Shown here in pieces: positions 34,601 to 46,700 of a stretch of 64,000 bases of DNA (within the stretch, counting starts at the first letter, position 1; the number at the start of each line of letters is the position of its first letter). Source of the stretch: Lonicera japonica (Eukaryota; Streptophyta; Magnoliopsida; Dipsacales; Caprifoliaceae). The translations under genes and the position numbers were made by a program. A model generated the notes under the pieces. The model saw only the letters and a list, made by a program, of their open reading frames with translations. It was not told where the DNA came from and made no database searches. The stretch is from NCBI GenBank assembly GCA_021464415.1, contig CM038467.1, positions 14,959,411 through 15,023,410 on the forward strand. Reading direction: 5' to 3'.

Positions 34601-34826
34601 AAAACATGTGATGGTCTCATTTTTTCACAAGAGCACTATGTTGAGAAAATATTAAAAAAGTTTGGATATTTTGATTTTAAACCTGTTTCGACATCTTATG
34701 ATAGAAATAGACAACTTAAGAAAAATAAAGAGAATAGTGTATCCCAATGTGAATATGCCTAAAACATTGGTAGCCTAATGTACTTGATGATTTGTACAAA
34801 ATCTGACATTGCTTATGATGTGTGGT
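31626..34826 (+). mobile_element. degraded Ty1/Copia retrotransposon, both LTRs not defined
   Basis: Plus-strand fragments in the order gag, PR, INT, RT, which is Copia order. Gag: ATG at 31626 (MDATLAATRSLSDMPKIDRFSG), later DVVTHIRIEEHNRKRD. Protease: SWVVDSGATRHICADKESF (catalytic DSG at 32533). GAG-pre-integrase: WHGKGHVNYSYIKKM...CEICIESK. Integrase: RLRCDRGGEYESNIFNTFCE and LPYSPGSNGIVKRKN. RT: KSLYKLKHAPKQWHEKFDKV, then a frame change at the catalytic YVDD site, then FDMKYMGKANVILGNKI, and a C-terminal CTKSDIAYDV. Every domain is separated by stops or frameshifts and sequence homology ends at about 34826. Confidence 0.88.
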
Positions 34827-35240
34827 GATGAAAATTGGTTTAAAACATGTTTTTTTATGTTAATAAGTTGTGTTATGCAATTCAGACTAGTACAATATTT
34901 GAGTTTGGACCTGTCCGGTGTATAGAACTTCAAGGGAATTGGAATTCAGGTTTTGGACCGGTACAGGGAATCTTCTTAGACCAGTCCGATAGTAATGATT
35001 TTTCTCAGGATTTTAATTGGTGGACTAGTCCAGCTTTTAATAATTTGGACATGTCAGGCATGTGTTTTTTGAACAGAGTATTTTTAGCATAAAAACTTGC
35101 TTAAATTGGTAAGTTTCCTATTTCAACTAGGAGTTAGACTTTTTATTCTCTATAAATTAACTCGTAGTGTCTCATATCCATTTACGCTATTTTTATATCA
35201 ATTTTTATACTTTTCAAAGAACAATTTTCACATCACACCA
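34822..35240. other. possible LTR-like segment with short inverted ends
   Basis: The segment starts TGTGGTGATGAAAATTG and ends CAATTTTCACATCACACCA, inverted near-matches with TG...CA ends, and holds a TATAAATTAA at about 35150. It directly abuts the truncated Copia element. No target duplication or second copy is visible, so it may be an LTR, a solo LTR or coincidence. 35241-35780 has no recognisable feature. Confidence 0.3.
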
Positions 35241-35779
35241 CGTAGGTTTTAAATCAAACTGCATGCCAAACTAACTATTTTACACCAAGAACAAAGATCC
35301 CAAACTCGTAATCAAAGCACGAGGTTGTCAAAGAGATCAGAACGAGTTTAAGGCGTGTAATACGCTATGTTCCAAATTGAGATATTCGAAGAGAAAGCTG
35401 TTGTACTAAAGGTTACGTCTAAAAGTGTTCTTGAGCGATTCAAGATTGTATGTCTAAATCGGTTAGTGATTAATCGAGCATGCACCTCTTATGATTATTA
35501 CAGTGAAATTGTTTGTTGAGGATTAGTTATGCACTGCAGAAATACCTCGTTAAATCTTGTCTTATTTATCTGCAATTGATTGATTTACTTGAATAAACCA
35601 TACGGTTTATTGGATAAACCGTGCGGCTAATCCAATTAACCGCTTGGTCTTCCTTGGTTCTTGGAGCTTTGGCTCGCTAGCTTGGGTCTGTAATTTTTGT
35701 AGTGGCTAAGTCATGTTTGAGCCTTTAACCGAAAACAATCTTGTATGGAAATAAGGGTCATAGAATGAGGTATCCCCAA

Positions 35780-36060
35780 ATATCATAAAACCAGCTAATA
35801 GCATGGTTGTGTGGCCTCACACTTCAAAACCTCCATTGGTTCCACTAAAAGTTGAAACCCAAGTTGGTAGGCCTAAAAATGCAAGAAACAAGAAGAATGA
35901 TGAAAAAAACAAAGTTAAGGGTAGTGGAAAGTTGGGGTGGGGGGGGGGATAGGTAATTATGACTTATAAAAAGCGTGGTAATCTTGGCCACAATGTAAGA
36001 GGGTGCAATGGACAAGGTGGCCAATTGGTGGACCGTCAGTAAGTAGGGTGAGTGGCAGTG
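35780..36060 (+). pseudogene. C-terminal fragment of a MULE (mudrA-like) transposase
   Basis: Plus-strand translation gives PPLKVETQVGRPKNARNKKNDE followed, after a G-rich low-complexity stretch, by YKKRGNLGHNVRGC: the basic GRPKK-type hinge and the C-x2-C-x4-H-x4-C zinc knuckle that close mudrA transposases. The first two knuckle cysteines are replaced by Tyr and Arg. The DDE catalytic domain is not present. Confidence 0.7.
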
Positions 36061-36794
36061 GCAATAGTAGTGATAGTGCTTCATAGTAGGGAGGGGGAAA
36101 GGGAGTGGCAGGGGTGGTTTTACAACAGCATTATAATTGCAGAGGACGGCAATGGAGAGGTACCAGGTATTACATTTGCATTATATAGTACATTTGCATT
36201 TAGTAGTTTCAATTGAGTTGGTTATACTCATCTCTTTACATTAAACTATTGTATGCGTAGGCTAGAAGGAATTAAAGCCACCAATAACAAACACAGTACA
36301 GTCAGCCACTTAGTCAATCTGCTCTAAACAATGCAGAAATATGAAACATATTTGTAAGTGCAAGGGGTATTTTTTTTGGGAATATGATGAATCTTTTGAT
36401 GTAACTATGTTTTTTTTTAAGTAAAGGGGGAATATTTTGGGGTATTTACTCATTTGAATTTGATTCAAAATGAGAATGTAATATGTGGTAAAAACAGAGC
36501 CACTTATATATTTGAATGATCAACTTTAGATTTCTCCGTTTTCTGCCATTGTTCATTACTTGCTTTGTTTTTTGTTTTTTTTTTTAATTAAGTTGTTGGA
36601 TGTATTTGAGTTACATTACTAATGTCACATACATAATTAAACACATAAGTACACAAATATTGCATTTCATTCCATTATAAATGAAACATGACATATATTA
36701 TATTAGATTTCATCAAAAGTTACATTGCACTACATTTTATCAAAATATGCTAAACTATATAACATTGCATTACATGGCATTTCACCTCTTATTT

Positions 36795-36934
36795 TTAGCC
36801 TCTACACTTGCATATATCTTTGCCAATACCATAATCTTCATTATTTGAGTTAAGAATGAAAAATAATATGATTACAATGGCCACCACAGCAACCCACCAC
36901 ACTTGTCTCTTGCTTCCCTTGGTAACATTTCCAC
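36795..36934 (-). pseudogene. terminal exon encoding a membrane-anchor tail
   Basis: On the minus strand, after an ACTGAAG acceptor, 46 codons run GGNVTKGSKRQVWWVAVVAI..., with a clear hydrophobic segment (VWWVAVVAIVIILFFIL) and a short polar tail NSNNEDYGIGKDICKCRG, then TAA at 36795-36797. Small plant GRF-type zinc-finger proteins linked to MULE-like loci often end in such a tail; that family assignment is a guess. No zinc-finger exon is visible upstream (36935-37541), so it is partial at best. It converges on the MULE fragment at 35780-36060. Confidence 0.4.
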
Positions 36935-37541
36935 CTTCAGTAATTCAGAGGTACATATCCTCCCAAATGAAAAAGCCACATTAGATATGTAAAACAAAAA
37001 AGGTATATTATAATTTTTTTTGTTCTTTGTTTTTATGTACATCAATTTTATATAATTTATACATGTTCTGGGCATGTCAAAAACCTTCTTCCTGGGTTTG
37101 TGGAGTCTTTAATGTCTTTACTTGGGCTACTCTATCACAATAATACTGCATATTCATCTTCTGCTATTTTTCTCCTTTTCTTCCCTCATTTTTCTCTTTT
37201 GTTTTTATCTTTTTTGGCTTCAGATTTGTGCTCTATTTGTTACCATGTTTCTATGTTATATATAACATGTAGCATTTCCTTTTGGGCAGGAATTTATGGA
37301 GGGAACAAGGTGTAAAATAGGTTTGGTGTACTTTTATTATAAAATAACTATTTTGCCCTTAAATGAAGTTATGTGCTAAGCACATGATTTAATTCCGTCA
37401 CTTTTAACACCCCAGTTGGACAGAATGGACAAAATGATACTCACTAAAAAGTTTGATAATTAAAGTGGTTTATTTTAAAGTTCAATGGGCAAAGTGATAC
37501 TAAACTAAAAGTTTAGTGGCCAAATGGGCTGCTGACTTTAA

Positions 37542-37995
37542 GGTCTCATTTGGTTTACAGATTTGAGAATTCGAAAAAGGAAAGTCATTACTTTCTTTTG
37601 TTTGGTAAGCACAAATTTCGGAAATACTTTCCTAACGTAGGGGAAAATATAGGAAAAATTATTCCACTCAAATCTCATGGAATTGATTTTCTCTTTTGAT
37701 TTCCTAACATTTATTACAAAAGTTTTTGACAACAATACCCCTACCTAAATATGCTATTGTCAAATTTACCCATTGAAATAAAAGACTATAATCTATTTTA
37801 AAATACTAGGGTATTATTGAAATATTATATATTTTTACTTTTCTTTCTTGTACCAACCAAACACCAGAAGGGAAATCAAATGGTATTTCCATACTTCACT
37901 AAACACAAGAAAAAAAACTTAACAGGAACTTTAGTTTCCCACTCCCATAGACAAGACATGGAAATTAATTTCCATTATGTGAACCAAACGATGCC
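37542..37995. mobile_element. Harbinger/Tourist-like MITE, 454 bp
   Basis: Ends GGTCTCATTTGGTTTACA and TGTGAACCAAACGATGCC are imperfect inverted repeats, flanked by TAA (37539-37541 and 37996-37998). Non-coding. A different family from the 22955/23657 pair. Confidence 0.75.
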
Positions 37996-37998
37996 TAA

Positions 37999-38885
37999 AA
38001 TCAAAGACTATAATGCCGTTATCTTTTGCCTTTCTTCCTCTTCCTAGTGTCTGCACCAATTGAGAACTTTATTTGTTCTCTTAACACTCTGTCAAGTGAA
38101 AGTCAAATTTAAAATCAAAATCATCAAACGAAAACCAAATTGAGTTGAAATTGAAACCAAGTTGAAATGAATAGAAGTAGAAAACCAGGACCCACCCTAT
38201 CCTCCCACGACATTTTTTTAAAGCGAGACTAACCCGCATTACAGGCCCGTTACAACCTGTCCAAACCCATTGCACCATTGAGGTTCTCTAAAGTTCATGT
38301 ATTTTGTGTCCACTTTGCTAGTTAATTAAATTTATTAACCATCACTCGAGAGTTTTTCCGAGTTTTAACTTTGTATCGTTCTAGCTATACTTGTTTTGAG
38401 ATTGAAAACCATTTAAATTCATGCCCAAAACGATACTAAAGTTTGATCATGTTTCTTCATGCTTGATGTAGTTTGGCTAAAAGTTGATGTATGCCTTTCC
38501 TCCGGATAAGCAAAAATATAACATAAAACATAAATAAATTTACTTTTTTGCTGGGGTGTGAATATATATATATATATATATATATAGTGATTAAAATGGA
38601 AATAACAGTTTAATTTGTTTTCAACATGTTGTGCCCATAGGTTGCATCGTGTCACGCGGGAAGGGACCTCTAAAGTCTCGAAAATGAATGCACGTCTACA
38701 AAAAATGACACCATTGAATTGAATGGAAATACAACCTACTTGAAAACTTAAAATCAAAATAAGTCTAATGATCTCTCTTTTTCTCCGATCCCCTCATAAA
38801 CAGAGCAATAAAATCAAGTATTGTTTAACATCACCCAATCAAATGAATTTTGTTTTAGAAAAAGTACCATAAGCAAAACATAATC
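37999..38885. other. no gene recognised
   Basis: Contains a (TA)n microsatellite at about 38562-38586. A short minus-strand frame at 38419-38757 has no recognisable domain and includes the microsatellite translated as Tyr-Ile repeats. Confidence 0.4.
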
Positions 38886-40109
38886 CTACTCTGGCCCGTC
38901 CTCGGCGTCGGACCCGGCATCAGACCCAGCTCCGTTCTTCAACTTCTTTACTGCAGCTAAAATCTTCTCGCTTGTTCTTGTCAAGCTCTCAAATTCCTCT
39001 CTCGAAAATTCAACTGATTTTCCAAGGAACTTGTCTGTGTAGTCCTTATATGCTTTCATCCAGCCATCTTTCTTAAGTCGTTCTATAGCCTCATTTGCCT
39101 CCACACTTACACCCGAAGCAGAACATAAGACGATAATGTTTGAAATCCCCTCACGCGTCTTATTACTACATTTATCTCCTCCTTTTAAAACCTTATTAAA
39201 GCTGCCGCAGAGGTTTTTATAAACCGACTTTGTCAAATCAATTTTCTCAAAGTCGTCTTTGTTAACAAAAACTTTCACCGTCCCCTTTTTACTTTCTTCT
39301 TCGGACAGTGTCACCTTGTTCTCTCCCTTGAGGAGGAACGCAGTGATTGGCGAGGACTCTTTCTCAATCTGTGCCAAAAACAAATCTAAGTCTATACGTA
39401 CATAGATATATTTGTTTGGGGGTGCATTTTATTAAAGCTGCCGCAGAGGTTTTTATAAACCGACTTTGTCAAATCAATTTTCTCAAAGTCGTCTTTGTTA
39501 ACAAAAACTTTCACCGTCCCCTTTTTACTTTCTTCTTCGGACAGTGTCACCTTGTTCTCTCCCTTGAGGAGGAACGCAGTGATTGGCGAGGACTCTTTCT
39601 CAATCTGTGCCAAAAACAAATCTAAGTCTATACGTACATAGATATATTTGTTTGGGGGTGCATTTTGTTTGTCTACATTCCTTCTACTTAAAGCCTACTC
39701 AAGGAAAACAAAACTCAGTTCTTGGACTCCACGAGAAAAATAAAAAAAAATGCCTTGAGCACCACTAAAGATAAAATTTATAAATAAGCATATGAAACAC
39801 ACCCCTAGGCCCTAGCAAATAATAGATGTCTATTTGTTACAAAATAAACATTATTCATTTTATTCCCAAGAGAGATGTGCAATTTATGTTTTGCATATCA
39901 AAATAGAATGTTACTGAAAAAGTGTGCAACTCAAACAAGGGTAAAGAGAATGTTACTGAAAAAGTTCGCAACTCAAACAAGGGTTCTTCATTTGGGTTAG
40001 GGAATGAAAGATAAATGAGATTAGAGTTACTTGTTGCCGTAATTCACGGCATCTTCTCAGTAAGTAGGCAGCTCCATCCCTGCCTTTTTGTCTAACCATT
40101 TTCCGGGTT
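38886..40109 (-). CDS. spliced gene for a small charged protein of unknown function (partial)
   Basis: Exon A (40109-40031) carries ATG at 40099-40097 (MVRQKGRDGAAYLLRRCRELRQQ) and ends at CAA/GTAACT. Exon B (39368-38886) starts after TTTTTGGCACAG, reads IEKESSPITAFLLKGENKVT... in the same frame (phase 0) and stops at TAG 38886-38888. Together about 184 residues: a basic N-terminus, a Lys/Glu-rich helical body and an acidic tail (GSDAGSDAEDGPE). Four Cys are spread through it. A 236-bp tandem duplication repeats the acceptor and the first 58 codons of exon B in the intron. Exon A is itself preceded by an acceptor (TTTATTTACAG), so more 5' exons may exist. I do not recognise the family; codon use looks genuine. 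Confidence 0.6.
39195..39666. repeat. 236-bp tandem duplication spanning a splice acceptor
   Basis: Copies 39195-39430 and 39431-39666 look identical. Each contains the 3' end of the intron, the acceptor and the first about 174 bases of exon B of the minus-strand gene. Using the upstream (duplicate) acceptor at 39604 would end the protein soon after CGSFNK. Confidence 0.95.
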
Positions 40110-40690
40110 CTGTAAATAAAATGGAAGTGGAGAAGAAAATTGAGTCAAGAACAAATTACATAGAATGAACCAAAAAAAACACGAACAAAATACGAATAGA
40201 AGTCAAGAATAGCGCAATATGTGTCATGTCATGATTCTCATGACTATCCACCCTATATAAGAGAACTGCCAAATTAAGCACTCACACACTATTCCCTCGA
40301 GCTGAGAGTAACATTAGTAAAGCTTTATGAAGAAAAAGAACCTAGGCTAGTTACTCCAATTTCATAGCTGGTCTAGTTAACACCATTTGAACTAAATTTT
40401 ACATGATCTGAACAGTGAAAAGGTATTATTTAGACCATTATGCCCATAACTTTTATTTTAAAAAATTACTCATAAGGGTCATTTCAAATTACTCGTAGGG
40501 GAACGTTGTATCCGTATTGGGTATATACGATACTCCACCGATATGGCTTGACAAGTACAAGATACATACCAAAATACCATTTAAAATTTTTAAATCTTGT
40601 GGATACACCTGGGATACGCCGCCCATGCAGCTAAGACGCACCATTACAAGAAGGATATGACATGGGATATTTCAATGTATATAAAGTAAA

Positions 40691-41613
40691 ATGACAGGGG
40701 CTAGTATGGACGTTAAGATGGTAGAGGAAACTGATTCGCTTAGAAAGGTCAGAGAAAGCTTGGGAAATGAGGAATCTAGGGCAGAGGACACGGACATGGT
40801 AGAATCGAGAATGAACAACGAGGATTCTGGAGGGGAGAAGGGTACACACATCTCTTTCAAGGAGGCACTGGCAGGAAAGAAAGATGAAGCAAAGGTACCT
40901 GTTAACTTCAAGAACCCCAAACTATTGGGACTGGACAAAAAATGGCACATCGCCCCTTCTGAAAATAAACCTTTCCCCTCTATTAGGCTGAACCCTGATT
41001 TCAAAGAAAAACTGTGGAGAGACTCTTATTCTGAAAGTTCTTGGTACAAGTGTGGGAACACATACTTTGAAGAATAGAATTAATGTTATATGGAATCCCT
41101 TGGGGGAAGTTGAACTAATTGACTTGGGGAATGATTACTTTCTATACAAAGCTCAGAAACCAGAGATTATTAAAAAGCCTTAACTGAAGGTCCGTGTATG
41201 ATTGCAGGTCATTACCTTAAGGTCCAAAGATAGGAGACCAGAATTCTGTATGTCAAGAGATTAAATTACGACAACAAGTGTGTGGATTCGGATCCCAGAG
41301 CTGCCTTTAGAATTTTATAATGAGGAGGCTCTATTCTCAGTTGGAGAATGTATTGGAGTACCGTTGAAAATTGACTACAACGCGTTTTGGTCCTTTAGGG
41401 GGGGGATTTAGTTGGATTTGCGTAGAATTTGATTTAAGGAAACCTCTGTTAAGCCGTTTCCAGGTCAAAGGGGTGGTTCTTAATATTGAATATGAAAGTT
41501 TTCCAATTATTTTTCACTTTGGGAAAATTGGACACAGAATTGATAACTGTGACAAAGTCAGTAGCAATCTGTCTTGTCACTGCCATTGGCATTCACAACA
41601 TAGGGGCAAGTAA
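40691..41613 (+). pseudogene. LINE ORF1 (DUF4283/zinc-knuckle type) fragment
   Basis: The first frame (40691-41077) has the acidic N-terminus and SFKEALAGKK...KPFPSIRLNPDFKEKLW. After frameshifts come ELIDLGNDYFLYKAQ, WIRIPELPLEFYNEEAL, VGECIGVPLKIDYN, then IDLRKPLLSRFQVKGVVLNIEYE-like sequence and FHFGKIGHRIDNCDK. This is the standard order of plant L1 ORF1 (RNA-binding fold, then CCHC knuckle); the first knuckle Cys pair is lost (FHFGKIGH). Separate from the minus-strand LINE at 24-28 kb, which lacks ORF1. Confidence 0.8.
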
Positions 41614-41619
41614 CATGCA

Positions 41620-43607
41620 AAAATTTGTAGCTGTCATTAGGAGTCACTAACATTCGCTCTTATGTCTGTTTAATGTTTTTGACAATTATCGGCAATCACC
41701 GAGTGAAATCAGTAAATCCTTCCGTTTGGTATAGTTTTTTCTATTTTTCTCTAAGAACTAGGAGAGACGGTGTAAAGTTAGAACGGGTGAAAATTAAAGA
41801 ACGCGTACATTCATCAAGGCATGATAAATATTGGCATGTGGCAAATGGAGGTCAAATTCCTCCGTTTTACTATACTAGACTAAACTAGAGTGCAAACCAT
41901 ACGATCCGTGAATATTTAACAATAAAATTATTAATCACAAAGTTAAAATTTTGGCCCGTCATACTTTTGAAATCTTTTAAACCCAGGCCCAAACCAAACT
42001 TTTCAATTCAATTTTATATTTTTTTTCAAAAAATTAATTTAATATTCAAAACAGTAGCGATCAAAGTGCAACTCAAGGTATTGAAATATTACAAATCTAA
42101 GAAATGAAAAGCTATCGACTTCTTGTTTAATGAATTAGACAATTCAAGAAGTGGGAAATCAGTCGCCAATGTTAATGGAGCAAATTCAAGGAAAATATTT
42201 CCTAATGCCATATTTTCATCACAACTTTGCATATAATCGAGTAGAACACATATGCAGTAATCATGAAAATATAAATTTTGTCTTTTAAGTGATAAGTGAA
42301 GTCCTTAAGTTGAATGTGAGACTAAAATAGTGTTATAGAATGCAGGGGATGACGGGAGCCCTATGAGCCTTTCATAAAAAAATTGAAAACCTAAAACTTA
42401 AGAATAAGAAAAATTAGATCGGAACCTATTATGAACAAAGGTATAGGAATAGAATCTGTAAAACAGAACTCAAGGAAAATAAATAATACAAAGGTAAAAC
42501 ATAATACGAATTTGAGACCCAATACTGGTATATGAAGAGAAATGGAATAAGCTAAAGATAAGATATATTTAGGACAAAATAGTTCTTTACAAGCAACAAG
42601 AAGCCTAAAAGGAATTTGCATTTAAAAAAAATCAATGATTTCAAGTTAATTCGATTTGGTTCAGTTCGGTTTTGGAGTGGCCAGTCCTATTACCCAAACC
42701 AAACCTCTTCAGTTTGTTCATTTCGGTTACGGTTTTTTGTTCGATTCAGTTTTTAGTGAACCGTTATTAGATTCGCCACAACATCCCTAATGGCAACACA
42801 TTGTAAATTCATTCGTTATGTCTAGACTATAGAATGCAAACTTGAACCGTTCAGTTCTGAGGCCAAAATTCTAATACTTTACTTGAGAAAAAATACCCTA
42901 CACTTAGGGTACCAGCATGGCACCATTACACGGTGCTCAAAGTCAATCAAAATATACCACCTAATTTTGTCGGCCTCTATATAACCACAAGATAATCAAA
43001 CAATTAACTAACAGGGAGAAGGATTGAAGGAACAACGTAAGAGAGTTTAAGCCATTAGTATCCTCCTTTTCCAAGGAAACTTATTACCCGTTTCCTTGCT
43101 CTCTGTTAACTTTTTCATTTTCCGGGGGACAATTAATTTATTTATTTTAATTTCAGTGATTGGATTTGTTTTTTGTGCTCCATTCTTTCGACCTTTAGTT
43201 TCAACAAAAGATCAACAAATCCCCAAATTTATCAGACGCCAAGCCCCAAGTAAGAAAGAAAAGGAGAGCTTACCTTGATGGGGGAGAGGAGAGAGTTGTG
43301 CCCTGGCGGCGATATTGAGAATCGGAGATGGAGTGATGGCGTTAAGCGGCTTATCGTTTGTTAGAATGAATAGCAGGGTGTTCTAGGCCATTTATAGAAA
43401 CACAGACGACGTCGTTTTGTATTAATTTTATGAGACGTGATTTGGTATCGGTAGGCCTAAGGATGGAAAAAAAACCCAACTCGGATAAGGCGGGTTTTTT
43501 TTGAGATTGGGATGGATTTGGTATTTTTTTAAAAAAACTTGGACTGGGTTCTGGGCGGTTAGAATTTTGCCTACTAAATACCCAACCTGTTTACATATAT
43601 ATAAATA
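41620..43607. other. no gene recognised; possible minus-strand leader exon near 43275-43400
   Basis: 42650-42780 has (GGTTCGGTTTGGTT)-type low complexity. At 43275-43400, minus strand, TCTATAAATGG (TATA-like) is followed about 30 bp later by GC-richer exon-like sequence ending CCCCATCAAG/GTAAGC, a strong donor. It has no ATG in a usable frame, so it may be a 5'-UTR exon; no downstream coding exon is visible. The Helitron starts about 200 bp upstream of it. Confidence 0.3.
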
Positions 43608-43635
43608 CTAGTATTTTCACCCGTGCGATGCACGG
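43608..43635 (-). terminator. Helitron 3' terminus: hairpin plus CTAG
   Basis: CCGTGCATCGCACGG folds into a 6-bp GC-rich stem with a 3-nt loop, followed by GTGAAAATA and CTAG. In Helitrons this hairpin is known to act as the replication stop signal for rolling-circle transposition; it is not a transcription terminator. Confidence 0.85.
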
Positions 43636-43774
43636 AATTGTGTTTGTGATAGTAATTTCGATAAAAATACATGAAAGTTAATTGAGAAATAATCAAAATT
43701 AAAGGAAAACACATCATGTAAATAATAACCTATAAACATTGTTACCATATTTAAAAGTTTATAATACAAAATTG

Positions 43775-46700
43775 CTAATCCAAATTTTGGAAAACCTCTT
43801 TAAACACTACATTTGTGGTTGAATTGGTTGGTTCTCCATTTGTATCACAAATTAGTATCTTCAATCCTGCACGATTTGTAACTCTAGAGACTGCAACATA
43901 AAGTTATCCATGACTAAAAACGGGCCTTTTCAGATAAAGTCCAACATGCGAAAGTGATTGACCCTGACTTTTGTTAATAGTCATCACATGTGAAACAATC
44001 AAAGGATATTGCCTCCGTTGAAACTTGAAAGGTAGCCTCGGGTCTGATGGAGTTAAAGTCATTCTTGGAATGAAAACTTTATGTCCTGCATTGCTTCCTG
44101 TAATAACATTAGCTTCCAGAACATGATTTCCAAGCTTTGTAATAACCAATCTAGTGCCATTACATAGCCCAGCAGAATGATCAATGTTTCTTAACAACAT
44201 AACAGGAATGCCAACCTTTAACTTCAACTCATGATTAGGCACCCCAGAACATTTGATTCCATTCAAAAATTCTGGAGTGTGAAGATCTTCCAATAAATCA
44301 ATGTTGGAATCTGAACTGCAAATTGCATCAGAACTTAAATATGTTTTTTCCTCGGTTTGATTAAGAGAGGCTATGTATTCATTAACTGATTCAACAATCT
44401 CCAGAGTGGGAGCAAGGATTGCTCTTTGTTGCAAATATGACGGGTCATTAACATTTTCTGAGAAAGAAGGATACTTGCTATCCACAATTGTTGCAAGTGC
44501 ATTTTATGTCTCCTTAATCAACAAATCATCAGGTATTTCAATTGATGCATGACCATCATTTGGACCGCCAATTGTTCCATCCCCAATGCCTGATATCCAA
44601 TCTGAAAAAGCCTTTAATTCAACGGAATTTTCATCTGAATTAAGATTTTGAAGCCTCATATTTTTTGTCAATTTCAAAACTTTACAATGTCTCCATAAAT
44701 ATGAGGAGTTAATAGTTGCAAGCACGATATCTTGCCTACTTCTTTTTGGAATGACAGGTAAAATCGGCCTGAAATCTCCTCCAAACACAATCGTTTTACC
44801 CCCAAACGGTCGTTCCGAACTCAACGGATTGCTAAATCTTAAAAGGTCTCTCGTAGTCCTATCCAAAGCTTCAAAGCAATAATTGTTCATCATAGGTGCC
44901 TCATCCCAAATAATAAGTTTAGTTTTGACAATCAACTCTGCGAGTGGACTCCCTTGTTTAATATTGCAAGTTGAATCTTCATTAGGAGTAAGGGGAATGG
45001 CAAATCTGGAATGAGCTGTTCTACCTCCTGGTAGAAGGAGTGATGCAATGCCACTTGATGCTACGGTCAACACAATTTCCCCCTTTGATCTCAAAGCAGT
45101 TGACAAAGTTTTCCACACAAAAGTCTTTCCTGTACCTCCATATCCATATAGAAAGAATACCCCGCCACATTCATCTTTAACAGCATGCATTATTGTTTCA
45201 TAAACATTTCTTTGCTCAGAGGTGAGATTTAACAGCAATATTTTGTGCTCTTTAGACAAAGCGTTTTTATCATAACGCATTTCGTCCTGTATAAGCCTAT
45301 TCTGGTGGATTGAATCATCAACAGTCTCAGGGAATGGCATTGTTTGAAAGTCACGAAGACTTCTCCCACTACTCCACAATATCTTTTCAATCTCCCAAAG
45401 AGTATAATTTTTTATTTCTTCATCGCTCAGTTCTAAATCTGTAAAATGACACAAATATTCAACTATAGTTAATAAAAAATGTAATAGGGTAATAAAAATT
45501 ATTACGAAATAAGAATATAAATGATATAATTTTGTACCTTCATGATGCAACATGGTGCGTTGTCTATAAAGTATATCATCTGATAGATAACGCCAAGTTT
45601 CTTCCCAAACAAATTCTGGTATTGACAAAGAATTTGACAATAGCAAAGTTGAAAAAAGATTTCTCAAACAAAGTTCTTGAGTAATTTAAATAATAAAAAA
45701 CTGAATTAGAATATAATTTACTGAATTAGAATATAAAAAGTACTTAAGGTCACAACTATATTTACTAAATTAGAATATAATTTAAATAATAAAAAAATGC
45801 ATCACAATAAATATTCAAATACACCAATTATTTTTACTAAAATAATTTAAACAAAATATCTGAAGATAGCCAATATATAAAAAAATAAAAATAAATAAAC
45901 TACCAATAAAAGAAAATTACCTTTATGCGAAATATCATCAGATTCCATACTTTCACCTACAATAAAATACAAAAACCCAATTTAATTTCTACAAATAAAA
46001 ACTTTTTCTAAAGATAACTAAACTTTTGTGTAACTAAACGTAATTAAACCATCATATTCGTATATGTCTTCTCTTGTAACACCAGCTTCATAATTTTCAT
46101 TTCCTGTAACATTTTTGAAAAAAAATTAAAAATATTGGAGGACCAGTATATATAAATAACAATAGTAACAAATATTGTTTTTTTTTTTAACCAAACTTAC
46201 TATTGCTCAAATTGATGCTATTTTCTTGCACACCTACTGAAATTTGTTCCTCGAATAAGGAATTTGAATTTTGATTAGAAGCTCCTTCAACAACCCCATT
46301 ACGTATTATATGCTTCCCAGAAGATAGTACATTCAATGTTCTATGTGTCATTTTGCTTCTATAATGTTCAGCACTCCTAGGTTCTTCGTGACTTTCATTT
46401 CCTGCAAAATTTGTAAAATAAAATAAAATTGGAGGTCCAATACATATAAATAACAACAGTAACAAATTAGAAAATCCTTTTTTCAGGAGAACCAAACTTA
46501 CTATTGCTTAAATTGATGCTATTTTCTTGTACACCTACTGAAATTTGTTCTTCAAATAAGGAATTTGAATTTTGATTAGAAGCTCCTTCAACAACCCCAT
46601 TATGTATTACATACTTCCCAGAAGATAATGCATTCATTGTTCTATGTGACTTTTTGCTTTTACAATGTTTAGTACTCTCATGTTCTTCATAATTTTCATT

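Noticed and set aside
38564..38757. Minus-strand frame 38419-38757 as a gene
   Set aside because: It runs through a (TA)n microsatellite and shows no domain or splice structure.
42650..42780. Terminal repeat of a hAT-type element (GGTTCGGTTTGG-rich)
   Set aside because: Similar to subterminal DNA of the 61199 element, but no TAGGGGTGT end, TSD or partner is visible.
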